The position numbers and the translations under genes were made by a program. DNA of 64,000 nucleotides from Hofstenia miamia (taxonomy: Eukaryota > Xenacoelomorpha > Acoela), in assembly GCA_004352715.1 (NCBI GenBank), contig SCFE01000015.1, positions 2,758,414 to 2,822,413 on the forward strand. The letters are read 5' to 3'. A model generated the notes under the pieces. That model worked only from the letters and a program-made list of their open reading frames with translations, was not told where the DNA came from and ran no database searches. Each line of letters opens with the position of its first letter. Within the stretch, counting starts at the first letter, position 1. Positions 11,433 through 21,255 of the stretch are shown piece after piece.

Positions 11433-11521
11433 TACACGAAAAATTCATGAAATACACGATTTTTAAATACACGAAATACCGATATATGATCAGTTAAGAT
11501 ACACGAAATCCCGATACACGA
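11433..11521. promoter_or_regulatory. Right subterminal TACACGA motif cluster
   Basis: Five copies of TACACGA in one orientation occur at 11,433, 11,453, 11,468, 11,500 and 11,515. They mirror the cluster at the left end and are likely transposase binding sites. Confidence 0.65.
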
Positions 11522-11547
11522 CAAAAGCGATAGACGTCAATGCACTG

Positions 11548-11555
11548 ATTCAAAC
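11548..11555. repeat. Right target-site duplication of the hAT element
   Basis: ATTCAAAC is identical to 9,937-9,944. Confidence 0.9.
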
Positions 11556-12250
11556 CTGTTTATGTGAATTGAAATGTAATTACAATTAGTCATTTAAAAT
11601 AATGATAGAATCTCTTCATAATTGACAAATTCTTTTAATTTCATTCATATTCTCAATTGTTCGTGTCCCATCCATGATATTAGGATATATTATCATTGTA
11701 GTTCATTTCTAAGTTGTATGCACACCAATTCAATACTGGAACAAACTAAAAAGATGCAGTTAATGTTATTATGCAATATATTTATTGCAATATATTGTAC
11801 TAGCAATATATTATTGAAATGACATTGAAGGCTGAATTTTCATAAAAATAGGCATTTTACAACGAATTTCTCACAACTACTTTAGGCTCGTTTCGACTAC
11901 AATGAAATAACATAGGTGGAGCAATTGGGTTAGACGCGCATTAATTTTCTTAATTTGAGTACAAGTGGAGTTTATCTCCTTGTTACGTTAGCCTGTTACA
12001 TTGAACTTCAGCAGAACAATAAATTGTACCATGTTCTACAAATTTTAGTGGGGAAGTGCTCTATTTCGTCGAAATGTACCAATATAGATTAATTTTTTAG
12101 CTAGAAAGATCTCACAAGAAGGAGACTGGAAAAATCTATCTGCAGTGTAGTTTCTTGCAGGCCCAGTGTATAGTTCAGTAAGTTGCAACAGAACCATTTT
12201 TGATTTTTTCCTGTATATACAAATATTTACACATATATCAAGCTAGCCGT
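11556..12250. other. AT-rich DNA, nothing recognised
   Basis: No supported gene or repeat was seen here. Confidence 0.5.
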
Positions 12251-12260
12251 GACATATATA

Positions 12261-12294
<34 letters not shown>
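12251..12294. repeat. (TA)n microsatellite abutting a hAT-like terminus
   Basis: The TA array runs directly into CACTGGCGCATTTAAGG at 12,297. Confidence 0.9.
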
Positions 12295-12296
<2 letters not shown>

Positions 12297-12298
<2 letters not shown>

Positions 12299-12475
12299 TG
12301 GCGCATTTAAGGAGAAATTATGAGACTTCAGTTCCCCCGCCCCCCCCTCCAATGAGAAAGCAAAATCGTTATGTCGACTTGTGTTTCTGTGAAGTTGTTA
12401 ATTAAAACACATTTTTGTTGAAGGATGTGGCCATGGGGGAACTGGGAGGGGCCTCTCTTCCACTCTCGAAAAAAC
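12297..12475. mobile_element. hAT-type MITE fragment, one terminus visible
   Basis: It starts CACTGGCGCATTTAAGG and carries C-rich and G-rich runs further in. This resembles the CAGTGGCG-type MITE at 47,427-47,668 and the terminus at 21,773. No matching inverted end was found, so the right limit is a guess. Confidence 0.4.
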
Positions 12476-12727
12476 CACAGGTTTATACCTAAAAAGTACA
12501 GATCATTGTTACCTAATAAGAAATTTAAAAAACTTTCTCTTTTTGTAAGAATTACTGAATAGTCCCTACCTAATAAGGATAATCTAGAATCTAAGAAAAA
12601 CCAAAGTTGATCACGTCCTTCTTTTTGTTTTCAATCAGCACCTAATGAAGTCAAAACAATTTGGATATTTCTCAACTACTACCGGTATATCATACACAAT
12701 CAAGGAATTCTATAAAGCTGACACTTT

Positions 12728-13160
12728 GCATGTACCTTCGGTTATCCGCCAAACTCGATTATCCGCCAATTTTTTCGTGTTCCGTGCGTTTTGAGACCAG
12801 TTTCCCGTGCGTAGCAAACCGCCCTCAATTATCCGCCACTATGTCAAAAAATTACTCTTAACGACCAGAGATGGGTAAAAAATAATTTATTGAAAATAAT
12901 TGCAATAAATATTAATAAAATAATTTATTTTTAGAATTTTAAAATATAAATAATTTATTTTTAAGATGAAGTTATTGTTTTTGTATCGTTATCGTTTCAG
13001 TTATGGCAATGGAATTTGCAATCGCGTAGTGAATGCAGTGTGCATCAATGGTGTAATTCATCACGTGGCTGGCTCATCCAATTCGATTATCAACCAACCC
13101 GGTTTAGGGCCAAAATTAGGTCATGTCCCAAGAATGGCGGATAGCCGAGAGCACACTGTA
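12728..13160. mobile_element. Pogo/Tigger-like non-autonomous element
   Basis: The left side has CTTCGGTTATCCGCC (12,736-12,750). Read in reverse complement, the right end at 13,160 gives TACAGTGTGCTCTCGGCTA followed by TCCGCC. The two 23-base ends match at 16 positions by hand alignment. TCGGTTATCCGC ends are typical of pogo/Tigger elements, which insert at TA. Further GATTATCCGCC words recur inside. No transposase is encoded. A separate hAT-like word lies inside at 12,866. Confidence 0.6.
12866..12900. mobile_element. Possible nested hAT-like terminus
   Basis: CAGAGATGGGTAAAAAATAA resembles the CAGAGATGG ends of hAT MITEs seen elsewhere in the window. There is no partner end, so support is weak. 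Confidence 0.25.
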
Positions 13161-13941
13161 ATATAATAGCTGTACACTGGTCAATTTAAAACGGTCAGTA
13201 AATTAAAGAGACAACATTTTAGATGTTCTTTACACCCAAGACATTTATTAGAGGCCCTGTATAGTCATCAAGAATCAATCCTACTGCATCTCGAGAAATG
13301 CGTTAAGATAATATTAAAAAATGTATCAGCTTTCTGAATGAAAAGCTCAACATATTTTGAAAAAAACTAAATTTTCTATTTCTGATAAAAACCTAGTAAT
13401 ATTAGATATTCACGGCTCTCTGTAAAGATTATTTGCAGAGAGCTATGAGACATTCATCATCTCCCTCATTTTAGTGCTTTTTTTACATGACAGAAGTTTC
13501 GATCCTAAAACTACATAGAACTTTTATAATCAGCTAAGATCTCAAATTACTGAATTGCTAAAAATCATGAGGTTCAAAATTTTTGATATGATACCCTTTT
13601 TTATATACTTGAATAATTTGAAATTGTAATTAATAAATGTCACAGAAAAAATTAACGATGAGCATTGACCAACCACCAATACAAATTCAAAATAATTCAG
13701 TAAAATATATACTCTATGTATTAATGTCTTTTTCTCTTACCAGATTTCACCAAACAATGATGGTGTATTGTCGATAGAGTCCTGAGGAAATTGACTTGAT
13801 CCCGCTACCAGATCCACGCAACATTAACAAAAAACACAACATGAGACAGGATCAACTTTTTAATTTCAACTGATACTGGGATCATTTTGATTTAATATTT
13901 GATATTATGTTATTCTTAATATACTAAAATATGTATATCTC

Positions 13942-13943
<2 letters not shown>
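13161..13943. other. AT-rich DNA, nothing recognised
   Basis: No supported gene or repeat was seen. A short RVLRK-like coding word near 13,783 is too short to assign. Confidence 0.5.
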
Positions 13944-13986
<43 letters not shown>

Positions 13987-14018
13987 GTTCACCTCCATCT
14001 AACAGTTTTTGNTATCTC

Positions 14019-14051
<33 letters not shown>
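13944..14051. repeat. Two (TA)n arrays around a single-N junction
   Basis: The text TATCTCG-(TA)n-TATCTCG occurs twice on either side of N at 14,012, with an unrelated 25-base stretch before the N. It looks like two overlapping contig ends placed side by side. Confidence 0.8.
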
Positions 14052-14053
<2 letters not shown>

Positions 14054-14367
14054 GTATATATAGAGATGTTTGTAAATACATTTATGCATATAAATATATA
14101 TACATATATACACATGTATATAACTTTGTGAGCTTCAAGGATTACATCTTGTTCATCTTCTTCATTCCTAACTTGCTTTTCTAGAAAAAAGTTTCATTCT
14201 CACTCACTTCACAATCGTTGCTAGAAAATCAGCTTTTATTCATTAACAATGCAGTTGTCTAATCATAAAAACAAGAACCACTGAAGCAATATAAAGAATT
14301 ATATATTGGAATAATAATTTAAAATAATATCAAAGCAATCAAAGAACGACTATATTTGCAATTGAAG

Positions 14368-14606
14368 TCTGTGGGGTACCCAGGTGACCCCACCAGTGGT
14401 TAAATGAACAATTTGAAAAATCCCAAATTTCTATTTCAGTTATGCAACAAACATAATTTTTCTTTAGACATAAATTTAGCATACACGCATATGAATAAGG
14501 AAAAGTCAGTAAATATCAATGTCCTTGCTGTTTTACTTTTATAGTAATGACATTAAATATCAATGAGTGGGGTACTCAGCTACTCAATGGTAGTTAAACG
14601 GTTGAA
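14368..14606. repeat. Diverged direct repeats around TGGGGTAC
   Basis: A block starting TGGGGTACCCAGGTGACCCC near 14,371 and one starting TGGGGTACTCAGCTACTCAA near 14,570 share the layout TGGGGTAC, CAG, then a GGT.GTTAAA word. They are about 200 bases apart. They may be parts of an unidentified element. Confidence 0.4.
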
Positions 14607-14708
14607 ACTATAAATGCAACTTGCATAATTTAGACTATCATAAAGTGTTTGAAAGCAAATGTAAGCCTTACAAATATAAAAACAAAATTCTTTCATAAGA
14701 AATATATA

Positions 14709-15007
14709 CAGGGTGTCCCAAAAGTAGCTTTACAACTTATTTCGTTAATAACTTTTTGAGGAAAACTTTGATTCCCACCAAATTTTAACATGAGTTGATA
14801 TAGGCAAAAGGAATTTTTTGACACCAAAATCATGATTATAGACTAAGTGTAACGCTTATGACAGCCATTTTAAAAAAAGTTACTATTTTTTATGTATAAT
14901 GTTGATGACGCAGCAATGTTTGACTGCAAATCAGGAATTGAGAAAGTTTGTGACAATTTTCAATTTTTCAGGTAACACGATGTCGACGCGCTACTCTGCA
15001 GCACAAC
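14709..15007 (+). mobile_element. Mariner/IS630-like transposon 5' end, cut by the assembly gap
   Basis: After a TA, the sequence starts CAGGGTGTCCCAAAAGTAGC, a typical terminal repeat of mariner-like elements whose ends read CAGGGTG.CC.AAAAGT. A possible transposase start (MSTRYSAAQ) lies at 14,979 just before the gap. The rest is lost in N. Confidence 0.6.
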
Positions 15008-16007
15008 NNNNNNNNNNNNNNNNNNNNNNNNNNNNNNNNNNNNNNNNNNNNNNNNNNNNNNNNNNNNNNNNNNNNNNNNNNNNNNNNNNNNNNNNNNNNN
15101 NNNNNNNNNNNNNNNNNNNNNNNNNNNNNNNNNNNNNNNNNNNNNNNNNNNNNNNNNNNNNNNNNNNNNNNNNNNNNNNNNNNNNNNNNNNNNNNNNNNN
15201 NNNNNNNNNNNNNNNNNNNNNNNNNNNNNNNNNNNNNNNNNNNNNNNNNNNNNNNNNNNNNNNNNNNNNNNNNNNNNNNNNNNNNNNNNNNNNNNNNNNN
15301 NNNNNNNNNNNNNNNNNNNNNNNNNNNNNNNNNNNNNNNNNNNNNNNNNNNNNNNNNNNNNNNNNNNNNNNNNNNNNNNNNNNNNNNNNNNNNNNNNNNN
15401 NNNNNNNNNNNNNNNNNNNNNNNNNNNNNNNNNNNNNNNNNNNNNNNNNNNNNNNNNNNNNNNNNNNNNNNNNNNNNNNNNNNNNNNNNNNNNNNNNNNN
15501 NNNNNNNNNNNNNNNNNNNNNNNNNNNNNNNNNNNNNNNNNNNNNNNNNNNNNNNNNNNNNNNNNNNNNNNNNNNNNNNNNNNNNNNNNNNNNNNNNNNN
15601 NNNNNNNNNNNNNNNNNNNNNNNNNNNNNNNNNNNNNNNNNNNNNNNNNNNNNNNNNNNNNNNNNNNNNNNNNNNNNNNNNNNNNNNNNNNNNNNNNNNN
15701 NNNNNNNNNNNNNNNNNNNNNNNNNNNNNNNNNNNNNNNNNNNNNNNNNNNNNNNNNNNNNNNNNNNNNNNNNNNNNNNNNNNNNNNNNNNNNNNNNNNN
15801 NNNNNNNNNNNNNNNNNNNNNNNNNNNNNNNNNNNNNNNNNNNNNNNNNNNNNNNNNNNNNNNNNNNNNNNNNNNNNNNNNNNNNNNNNNNNNNNNNNNN
15901 NNNNNNNNNNNNNNNNNNNNNNNNNNNNNNNNNNNNNNNNNNNNNNNNNNNNNNNNNNNNNNNNNNNNNNNNNNNNNNNNNNNNNNNNNNNNNNNNNNNN
16001 NNNNNNN
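15008..16007. other. Assembly gap of exactly 1,000 N
   Basis: It is followed by a TA array and then by the 7.5-kb block. The round size suggests a gap of unknown length. Confidence 0.95.
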
Positions 16008-16034
16008 TATATATATATATATATATATATATAT
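16008..16034. repeat. (TA)n array at the 3' end of a LINE
   Basis: A TA array lies at the gap edge and directly adjoins the 3' terminal sequence of the minus-strand LINE. It may be the LINE's own tail. Confidence 0.85.
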
Positions 16035-16639
16035 CAAATACTACAAACTAAACCATAAATTTAAAAATACAGTACAATTAAAAACACAAGATATTTACAA
16101 TAAAAAAATAAAGGAAAATATTGTTAGAAATTTCGTCATACACTAAATTTTTTTGAATTGCCAAATATATACTGTTTGCTGAGTAAATTGTTTTAAGTAG
16201 TTTCATATTAAATATAATTTTTTTTGCATTTCGGATGTTTATTACGAGCTTATTCCACATAGAGCAAGTGGTAGTGGTAAATGAATTTTTCCAGAATTTT
16301 TTCTTAGTTTGTACCTTGTTAATACAGGTGTTGGCTCTTCTATTGTATTTGATGAATGCCTTCAGGAAGTAATCTCCATAGGATATGTTATTAATGTATT
16401 TAAAAAAGTTTACTAAACTGTGAAACTTTATATTAAATTCTGGAAATAAAATCGCTAATGATTGCAGGTTTGCACCTGTCTGTTTTCAATTGATTCTATA
16501 CAATATACAAATAAACCAGTTAAAAAGCCTATTTATTCTCTCTTTATTAAACATACTTAAACTATTCAAAAGGGTTCAAGCATATGTATAATTGCTAACA
16601 ACACATGGATAGATTACTGATTTATCTTGTGTGACATTT

Positions 16640-16930
16640 TTAAATTGCAGCTGCAATTCTTTTGATCTTACCATTCATGAGCTCTCTGAAGTCTCGCTTG
16701 CTGTTAATGACCACGTCCAAATGTACTGATGCTGCTAGCGTAATAGCTGAAGTATGAACCGTGTCTTTTGAAATATCTTTGACTAGTCCTTTAGACCTTT
16801 TGTAGCAAAGACTGTGTTTTACTCTTGCACATAGCTTGTTTTCTAATACTCTTGCAGATTTCCTGTTGAAAATTTCATCAGCATATTGGATAGTTTGGCC
16901 TTCCTTAAGGTAGTTAGATACATCATTCAC
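16640..16930 (-). pseudogene. LINE RT C-proximal open frame next to the MITE (copy 1)
   Basis: This 96-codon frame begins exactly where the MITE inserted. It opens NDVSNYLKEGQTIQYADEIF, the continuation of the RT core found beyond the MITE. The catalytic YADD reads YADE. The rest (KSARVLENKLCARVK, then SAITLAASVHLDVVIN) has decayed. Confidence 0.7.
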
Positions 16931-17036
16931 ATCAGAGATGGAACCAGCCGGGAATCTTAAGGTCAGAACCGGTAGTTGGCCGGCAATAGCTAATACCGGC
17001 CAGTAAATTTTATTTGCATGGTGTAAATATATATAC

Positions 17037-17045
17037 CTGTCTCTT
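17037..17045. other. Possible sequencing-adapter remnant before an N (copy 1)
   Basis: CTGTCTCTT lies directly before N at 17,046. It equals the first nine bases of the Nextera mosaic-end sequence. The same word precedes the N in the second copy. It could be chance, but the position at a contig end is suspicious. Confidence 0.5.
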
Positions 17046-17048
17046 NTG

Positions 17049-17055
<7 letters not shown>

Positions 17056-17084
<29 letters not shown>
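17056..17084. repeat. (TA)n array inside the MITE (copy 1)
   Basis: A pure TA run follows the single-N junction. Confidence 0.9.
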
Positions 17085-17087
<3 letters not shown>

Positions 17088-17835
17088 TGTTTGTTTTAAT
17101 CTAGAACTTATTACACATGGCGATGCAAAGAGCTGATATTGCATAAAGCAAATTTCAAACTATTATATTTCTAACAAAGTAAATTAGAGAAATTAAATTA
17201 TTTTTCTAATTGCAATAGTGTAGATTGCAAATATAATTTTTTTCGAACTTTAGATTTTCATAGAAATTCCTCACCAACTAAGCAAAATGTTCCCTGTTTA
17301 TACGATAAAACAAGAAATTTTTTTAATCATTTTGGCTGGTAATTTTACTGGCCTTTCATGAAATTTTAAAGAAGCTACAAGCCGGTGACCGGCCCCGGTT
17401 CCATTTCTGATTTACATACAAGCTAAACACGATTGTTCCCAGGACACTACCCTGTGACACACCTTTGCCACTTGTTTATTTTTAAACGTTGCTGTCTATA
17501 ATTTAAGCACTATTGATTAGTGCACGTTAATTGTAGAAGGGTTGTTTTCATCAAAGTTGTAAATCTAATCAATTAAAGTAAATAACTGCAAATGTATAGA
17601 TTTTAAACTTGATAAAACCAAAACATAACGATAGCGGACGCTCGATATAGGATAAAGGCAATAGTTGATAAAGACTTACTGGTCTCTAATTTTCAATATT
17701 TTGTTTATTACGAGATTTGTAAATAGGAGTAACTATTGAGTTCTTGTAATAAATAAGGAAATTTCTCAAGATCAATACATAGCATATTATTTTGTATAGC
17801 TTGATGACATTATTTCTAGTAGTGCTGCGTGGTTA

Positions 17836-19203
17836 GGGCTCTTCCATGCAGCACATCCCGCAGCCTACCTATATTTTGTACTCGTTTGACTTAACGATCT
17901 TCTCAGTTCGGTTTTTAGCCAATATTTCAAAATATGACAGAATAGCAAACGGTGAGAACAATTATGTAAACGAATGGAAAAGTATATATGTTGATAGCAA
18001 TGGAGTTGAACAGCTGTCAATTAATAACAAACTAACAATTATTAATCAAATAATGAATTTCAAAGACCTTAAATTTGAGGTCAATAAATGTATTTAACGA
18101 ACTTCAATAATAAATGATAAAAACAAGATTTACAAATATATTTTTCTTGTGAAAAATGTTAATTTTACTCACATTTTTAGGCTATGCTTTTACCTGTAAA
18201 ATTTTGAGAGTATCCAGCCATATTTCAAATGTGCTTAAGGAATTTATCTCATACAAGTATAAAGCTAATTATTCGTGTAATATTGTTGCGATGATACATG
18301 AATTTTCTGTTTAGCCATTGCAGTAAAGTCTGGATCATTTCAATGGTTTTTAAGCCTAGAATGATTAATTACACTACATGTAAAACCAATCAGGGAATTT
18401 CATGATCAATAATGTCCATTTTTGAAATTTTACTAAAACTTTGGAAATAACTAAAGTTATTAAGGTCAATTTTTATGATTTTTGTCAATAAGGCAAATAT
18501 ATTAAAAGGTATTTTCATGAAGTCTGCAAAATGGCAGGCTACTGTGAAATCTTAATATTTACAGTAATTTGTTTGTATGTGTTTATGTTGCAATGCAATT
18601 CATTTTCCTGAAATTTTTAGTTAGCTTTGATGATATTGTGTGTTCAGATGTCAAATTTTCTCTTCGAATTCAGTTGTCAGGAATACCCTAAATTGCTACT
18701 ACTTCATCAGTAACGATCACTTTGATATATAAGTTGAACATTTCCTGCATGAAAGAGCTTTCAAATGCAAATTTCTTACTAGAGAACACTTATTTTTATA
18801 TTTTATCCTTAAAAATAATGCTTTATTTTATATTATTTTTCTGTTCTCTTCTTTGAAATATTTCAGTAATTCTATTTTTGTTAAAGTATTTAGTATATCT
18901 TGGCAGTTCTTATGCCCACAATGACCTGTCAAATTTAAATAATATTCACTAAAATATCAATAATATATCATCTCACCTTGAAATTGTAGTGTATCAGTGA
19001 AAAGAGATGTTTTGAACGACTTAAGTTAATACCTGATACATACATGTATATTCTTTCAAATTTTCAATTCTTTTTAAATTGTCTAACAATGAACGCACAA
19101 GTAGGAGCTTTCTACTTTTCGGGATAATCTTATTAATTTTCATTTGACCAATTCTAAGAGCTGCTTTGCAAACCACAAAGTCATAGAAATCACAGCAAAT
19201 GAG
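17836..19203. other. AT-rich DNA, no supported gene (copy 1)
   Basis: An 83-codon open frame at 17,846-18,097 (ISKYDRIANGENNYVNEWKS in its middle) has a more protein-like composition than its surroundings. It has no recognisable motif, and I cannot show that it is coding. The rest holds nothing I recognise. Confidence 0.4.
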
Positions 19204-19372
19204 TTAACCCTTTCAACCCGATTTTTTTTCTGTAATTATTATTATTTTTAGATTCTAGATGGCTAAAGCATATAATGTAAAGTTGTTTTATAAAGTTTAT
19301 GATGATTACTATTATATGGGACAAAAGAAGTTAAATGGTACATATATGTACCATCCGGGTAGAAAGCGTTAA
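19204..19372. mobile_element. piggyBac-type MITE flanked by TTAA (copy 1)
   Basis: The 161-bp body is bounded by TTAA on both sides. The left end reads CCCTTTCAACCCGAT and the reverse complement of the right end reads CGCTTTCTACCCGGAT, which gives good terminal inverted repeats. TTAA target duplication with CCCTTT-like ends is the piggyBac signature. A perfect palindrome, GGTACATATATGTACC, lies inside near the right end. No coding sequence is present. Confidence 0.8.
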
Positions 19373-20851
19373 TGCGGTATTGACCTAGTATGTAACACTT
19401 GATTTCTATTGTAAAAATATTAGATATTAAAGTGCTCAAAATTGGTTTGATTCAAAGTGTAATATATAATATGGGTGTTGTCAAATATTACTTCTTTGGG
19501 AGTACACGTGAATTTTCTGCTATGGGTCATAACTAGAGCAACCAAAGTTTAATAAAGTGAATATTTCAGCACAAACTCTTTTTAGTTTTAAAGTTGTAAA
19601 AATAAATTTTAAATGATTAATAGGAGTAATTAAAGAGTTATTAGGCTAACAAAAAGTGAATATTTAAATTTAAGGTTATAATAGTCAAAAATCTGTTTTG
19701 AAGTTAATAAAGTTAATTTTACTAATTAACTATTGAAAATTAGGCAATTTCAAACTAAGGATTAGATAAACAAATATGGTTAATTAATTTGTGTTAACTA
19801 ATTACAGGTAGGTACTTTCATGTGAATGAATATATATATATATAGCTCAAATAGGTCATCTCCCTGAGTCACTAGATCAGTTGCTAATTTTACGAGTGGT
19901 CAGACTGATTCTTAAGAATTGATCCTATGAGGATTTTTCCAATTTATACCAGTTTTAAACTAGATCTACATTTAGATTCTGCTGTTAACTGTCAGTAATT
20001 GAAGTCGACTGTAGGAGCTTAAAAAGAAATATCGTTATTTTTTTATTAAGTTTTTAAATTCAGAGAGGAATTTATGGGAATATTAAAACGCACTAATGTT
20101 AATTTTATGCCTGCTCTTTACGTGAAAGTCAAAAACTGCAATCCAACATCAGTGACTGCTAAAAGAAATATTTCGTAGTTAAAATCTTTTATAAAAAGAA
20201 ATTTTTTGCCTTAAAGTGTAAATATTATTATTGGTTTTCATTTCAATTTTTCAAATAAAAATTTTAGTTTTTCTAAATTTTTTTCATTAGGTTTTGGGTT
20301 AATATTTAGTTGTTCTTGTAATAACAAAGACATTATATTGCAATAATTTTAATAAGTCCCATCCCCACGCAAATTGAATTTTTAATATTTTTCTAGGCTT
20401 GTGATGAAATTATTTATTATCATTGATCTCTAGGGGGAGGGGTGAAATAACTAGGCTAAGTTCTTGAGACCTCATCCGATGATCTAATAAAGTGTAAAAT
20501 TCAGAAAACTTTTCAAAAATGTATTCTTGTTTAATATAGTGTTTTTTAAAATGATGCTTCTTCCAATTTATAATTAAAAATTTGAAGCACAGTATTTTAA
20601 TAACATCAAAATCACATATTATAACTAAAAGTTCTCTGTCAACTTTGTTTACAATTATTTTTTAATTTGCATTATATCTTGTATTGTAACATTGCTACTT
20701 TTATGTATAATATAATTTATACGTACTAATTGCCCAGATGGCATCATTGGGGTTAAAATACAGTAGGTGGGTTCCGCACCAAATAATAACCAAGAAAAAT
20801 AGGAAGAATCATTTGACTGTGAAATACAAGTAAAATCATTTTCTGTCACAG
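19373..20851. other. AT-rich DNA, no supported gene (copy 1)
   Basis: There is a short TA run at 19,830-19,843. A minus open frame of 64 codons (20,655-20,849) has varied composition but no recognisable motif. It may be upstream intron sequence of the candidate gene that follows. Confidence 0.4.
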
Positions 20852-20991
20852 TTAATGAAAGAATTGGGATATTATTCAGTACAAAAATGCCCTTCTATGT
20901 TGATGGTATCAATAAATTTCCAGGAAGGTGACAAAAAGTATTACTCGCAGAAGGTGATTGTTTTGAAAGATTTTACTTATGTTCATAAATA
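20852..20991 (+). CDS. Candidate exon A of an unidentified plus-strand gene (copy 1)
   Basis: A good acceptor (TTTTCTGTCACAG) precedes an open frame with ATG at 20,855 that reads MKELGYYSVQKCPSMLMVSI, then NFQEGDKKYYSQK. The composition is clearly more protein-like than the flanks. Possible donors are AAG/GTGATT after 20,953, which keeps phase 0 into exon B, or GTATCA at 20,992, just before an in-frame TAG. I do not recognise the protein. It may instead be a decayed transposon piece. Splicing is inferred from short signals only. Confidence 0.4.
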
Positions 20992-21200
20992 GTATCAGGT
21001 TATAAGATGTGTTTTCATATTTAGTAAAATATATTCTTCATACTGTGTTTAAAATTGTTATTGTTTACTCGAAAAAATCTTCCTTAAAACCCCTATATAC
21101 ACGTATACTCTATAATATGATGTAGAGAAAATGTTCTTTAGTAATCTGTTATTGCACTCATACCTACACTTTTCCCATGACCTCATAACAAGATGAGCAG

Positions 21201-21255
21201 GAAGTTCGAGAGATTGGTGAAGTGACTAATGCAGAAGTTGAAGAGTTAAAAATTT
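21201..21255 (+). CDS. Candidate exon B of the same gene (copy 1)
   Basis: After a CAG acceptor the frame reads EVREIGEVTNAEVEELKI and ends with a possible donor (GTATCT) before an in-frame TAG. The Glu-rich helical composition suggests coding in AT-rich surroundings. If exon A ends at 20,953, the phases of A and B agree. The join to exon C is not resolved: the most obvious acceptor leads to a stop. The protein family is unknown to me. Confidence 0.35.

Larger units (their letters stand above)
9945..11547 (+). mobile_element. hAT-superfamily DNA transposon, 1.6 kb, degenerate
   Basis: The left end TAGTGTATTGACGTGTA is matched in inverted form by the right end, whose reverse complement is CAGTGCATTGACGTCTA. 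The element is bracketed by an exact 8-bp duplication. Both subterminal regions carry repeated TACACGA words, as expected for transposase binding sites. Inside, near the right end, an open frame encodes a hAT dimerisation domain. The element is too short for a full transposase (typically over 550 residues), and the interior before 11,054 has no recognisable catalytic motif, so it is probably a deleted or decayed copy. Confidence 0.88.
16933..17409. mobile_element. hAT-type MITE inserted in the LINE RT (copy 1)
   Basis: The left end CAGAGATGGAACC and the reverse complement of the right end, CAGAAATGGAACC, form inverted repeats followed by GCCGG-rich sequence. The flanks ATTCACAT (16,925-16,932) and ATTTACAT (17,410-17,417) are 8-bp duplications with one mismatch. 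Removing the MITE and one duplication brings the two RT halves together in frame. It contains an N and a TA array and no coding sequence. Confidence 0.85.
16035..17835 (-). mobile_element. Degenerate LINE with RT, minus strand, split by a hAT-type MITE (copy 1)
   Basis: On the minus strand the order is: SIVTPIYKSRNKQNIEN then RPVSLY near 17,690 (compare vxPIyKkG and NYRPVSL), RQQRLKIN near 17,480, GVSQGSVLGTIVFSLYVN near 17,430 (compare GVPQGSVLGPLLF), then after the MITE DVSNYLKEG and TIQYADEIF near 16,900 (compare YADDT). Near 16,250 TCSMWNKLVINIRNAK fits the WNxLP region close to LINE C termini. Frames change and the second catalytic Asp of YADD is Glu, so it is inactive. It is 5'-truncated or decayed beyond 17,835. 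Confidence 0.85.

Noticed and set aside
13770-13810. RVLRKLT-like word resembling the end of R2-like LINE proteins
   Set aside because: Only about seven codons match, and none of the conserved sequence upstream is present.
13916-14113. Tyr-Ile-rich frames such as this one
   Set aside because: They are translations of TA microsatellites.
14899-16146. Long open frames of 350-415 codons across the N gaps (also at 28,157-29,282 and 33,211-34,391)
   Set aside because: They consist of unknown residues from N plus Tyr-Ile runs from (TA)n, with no real coding sequence.
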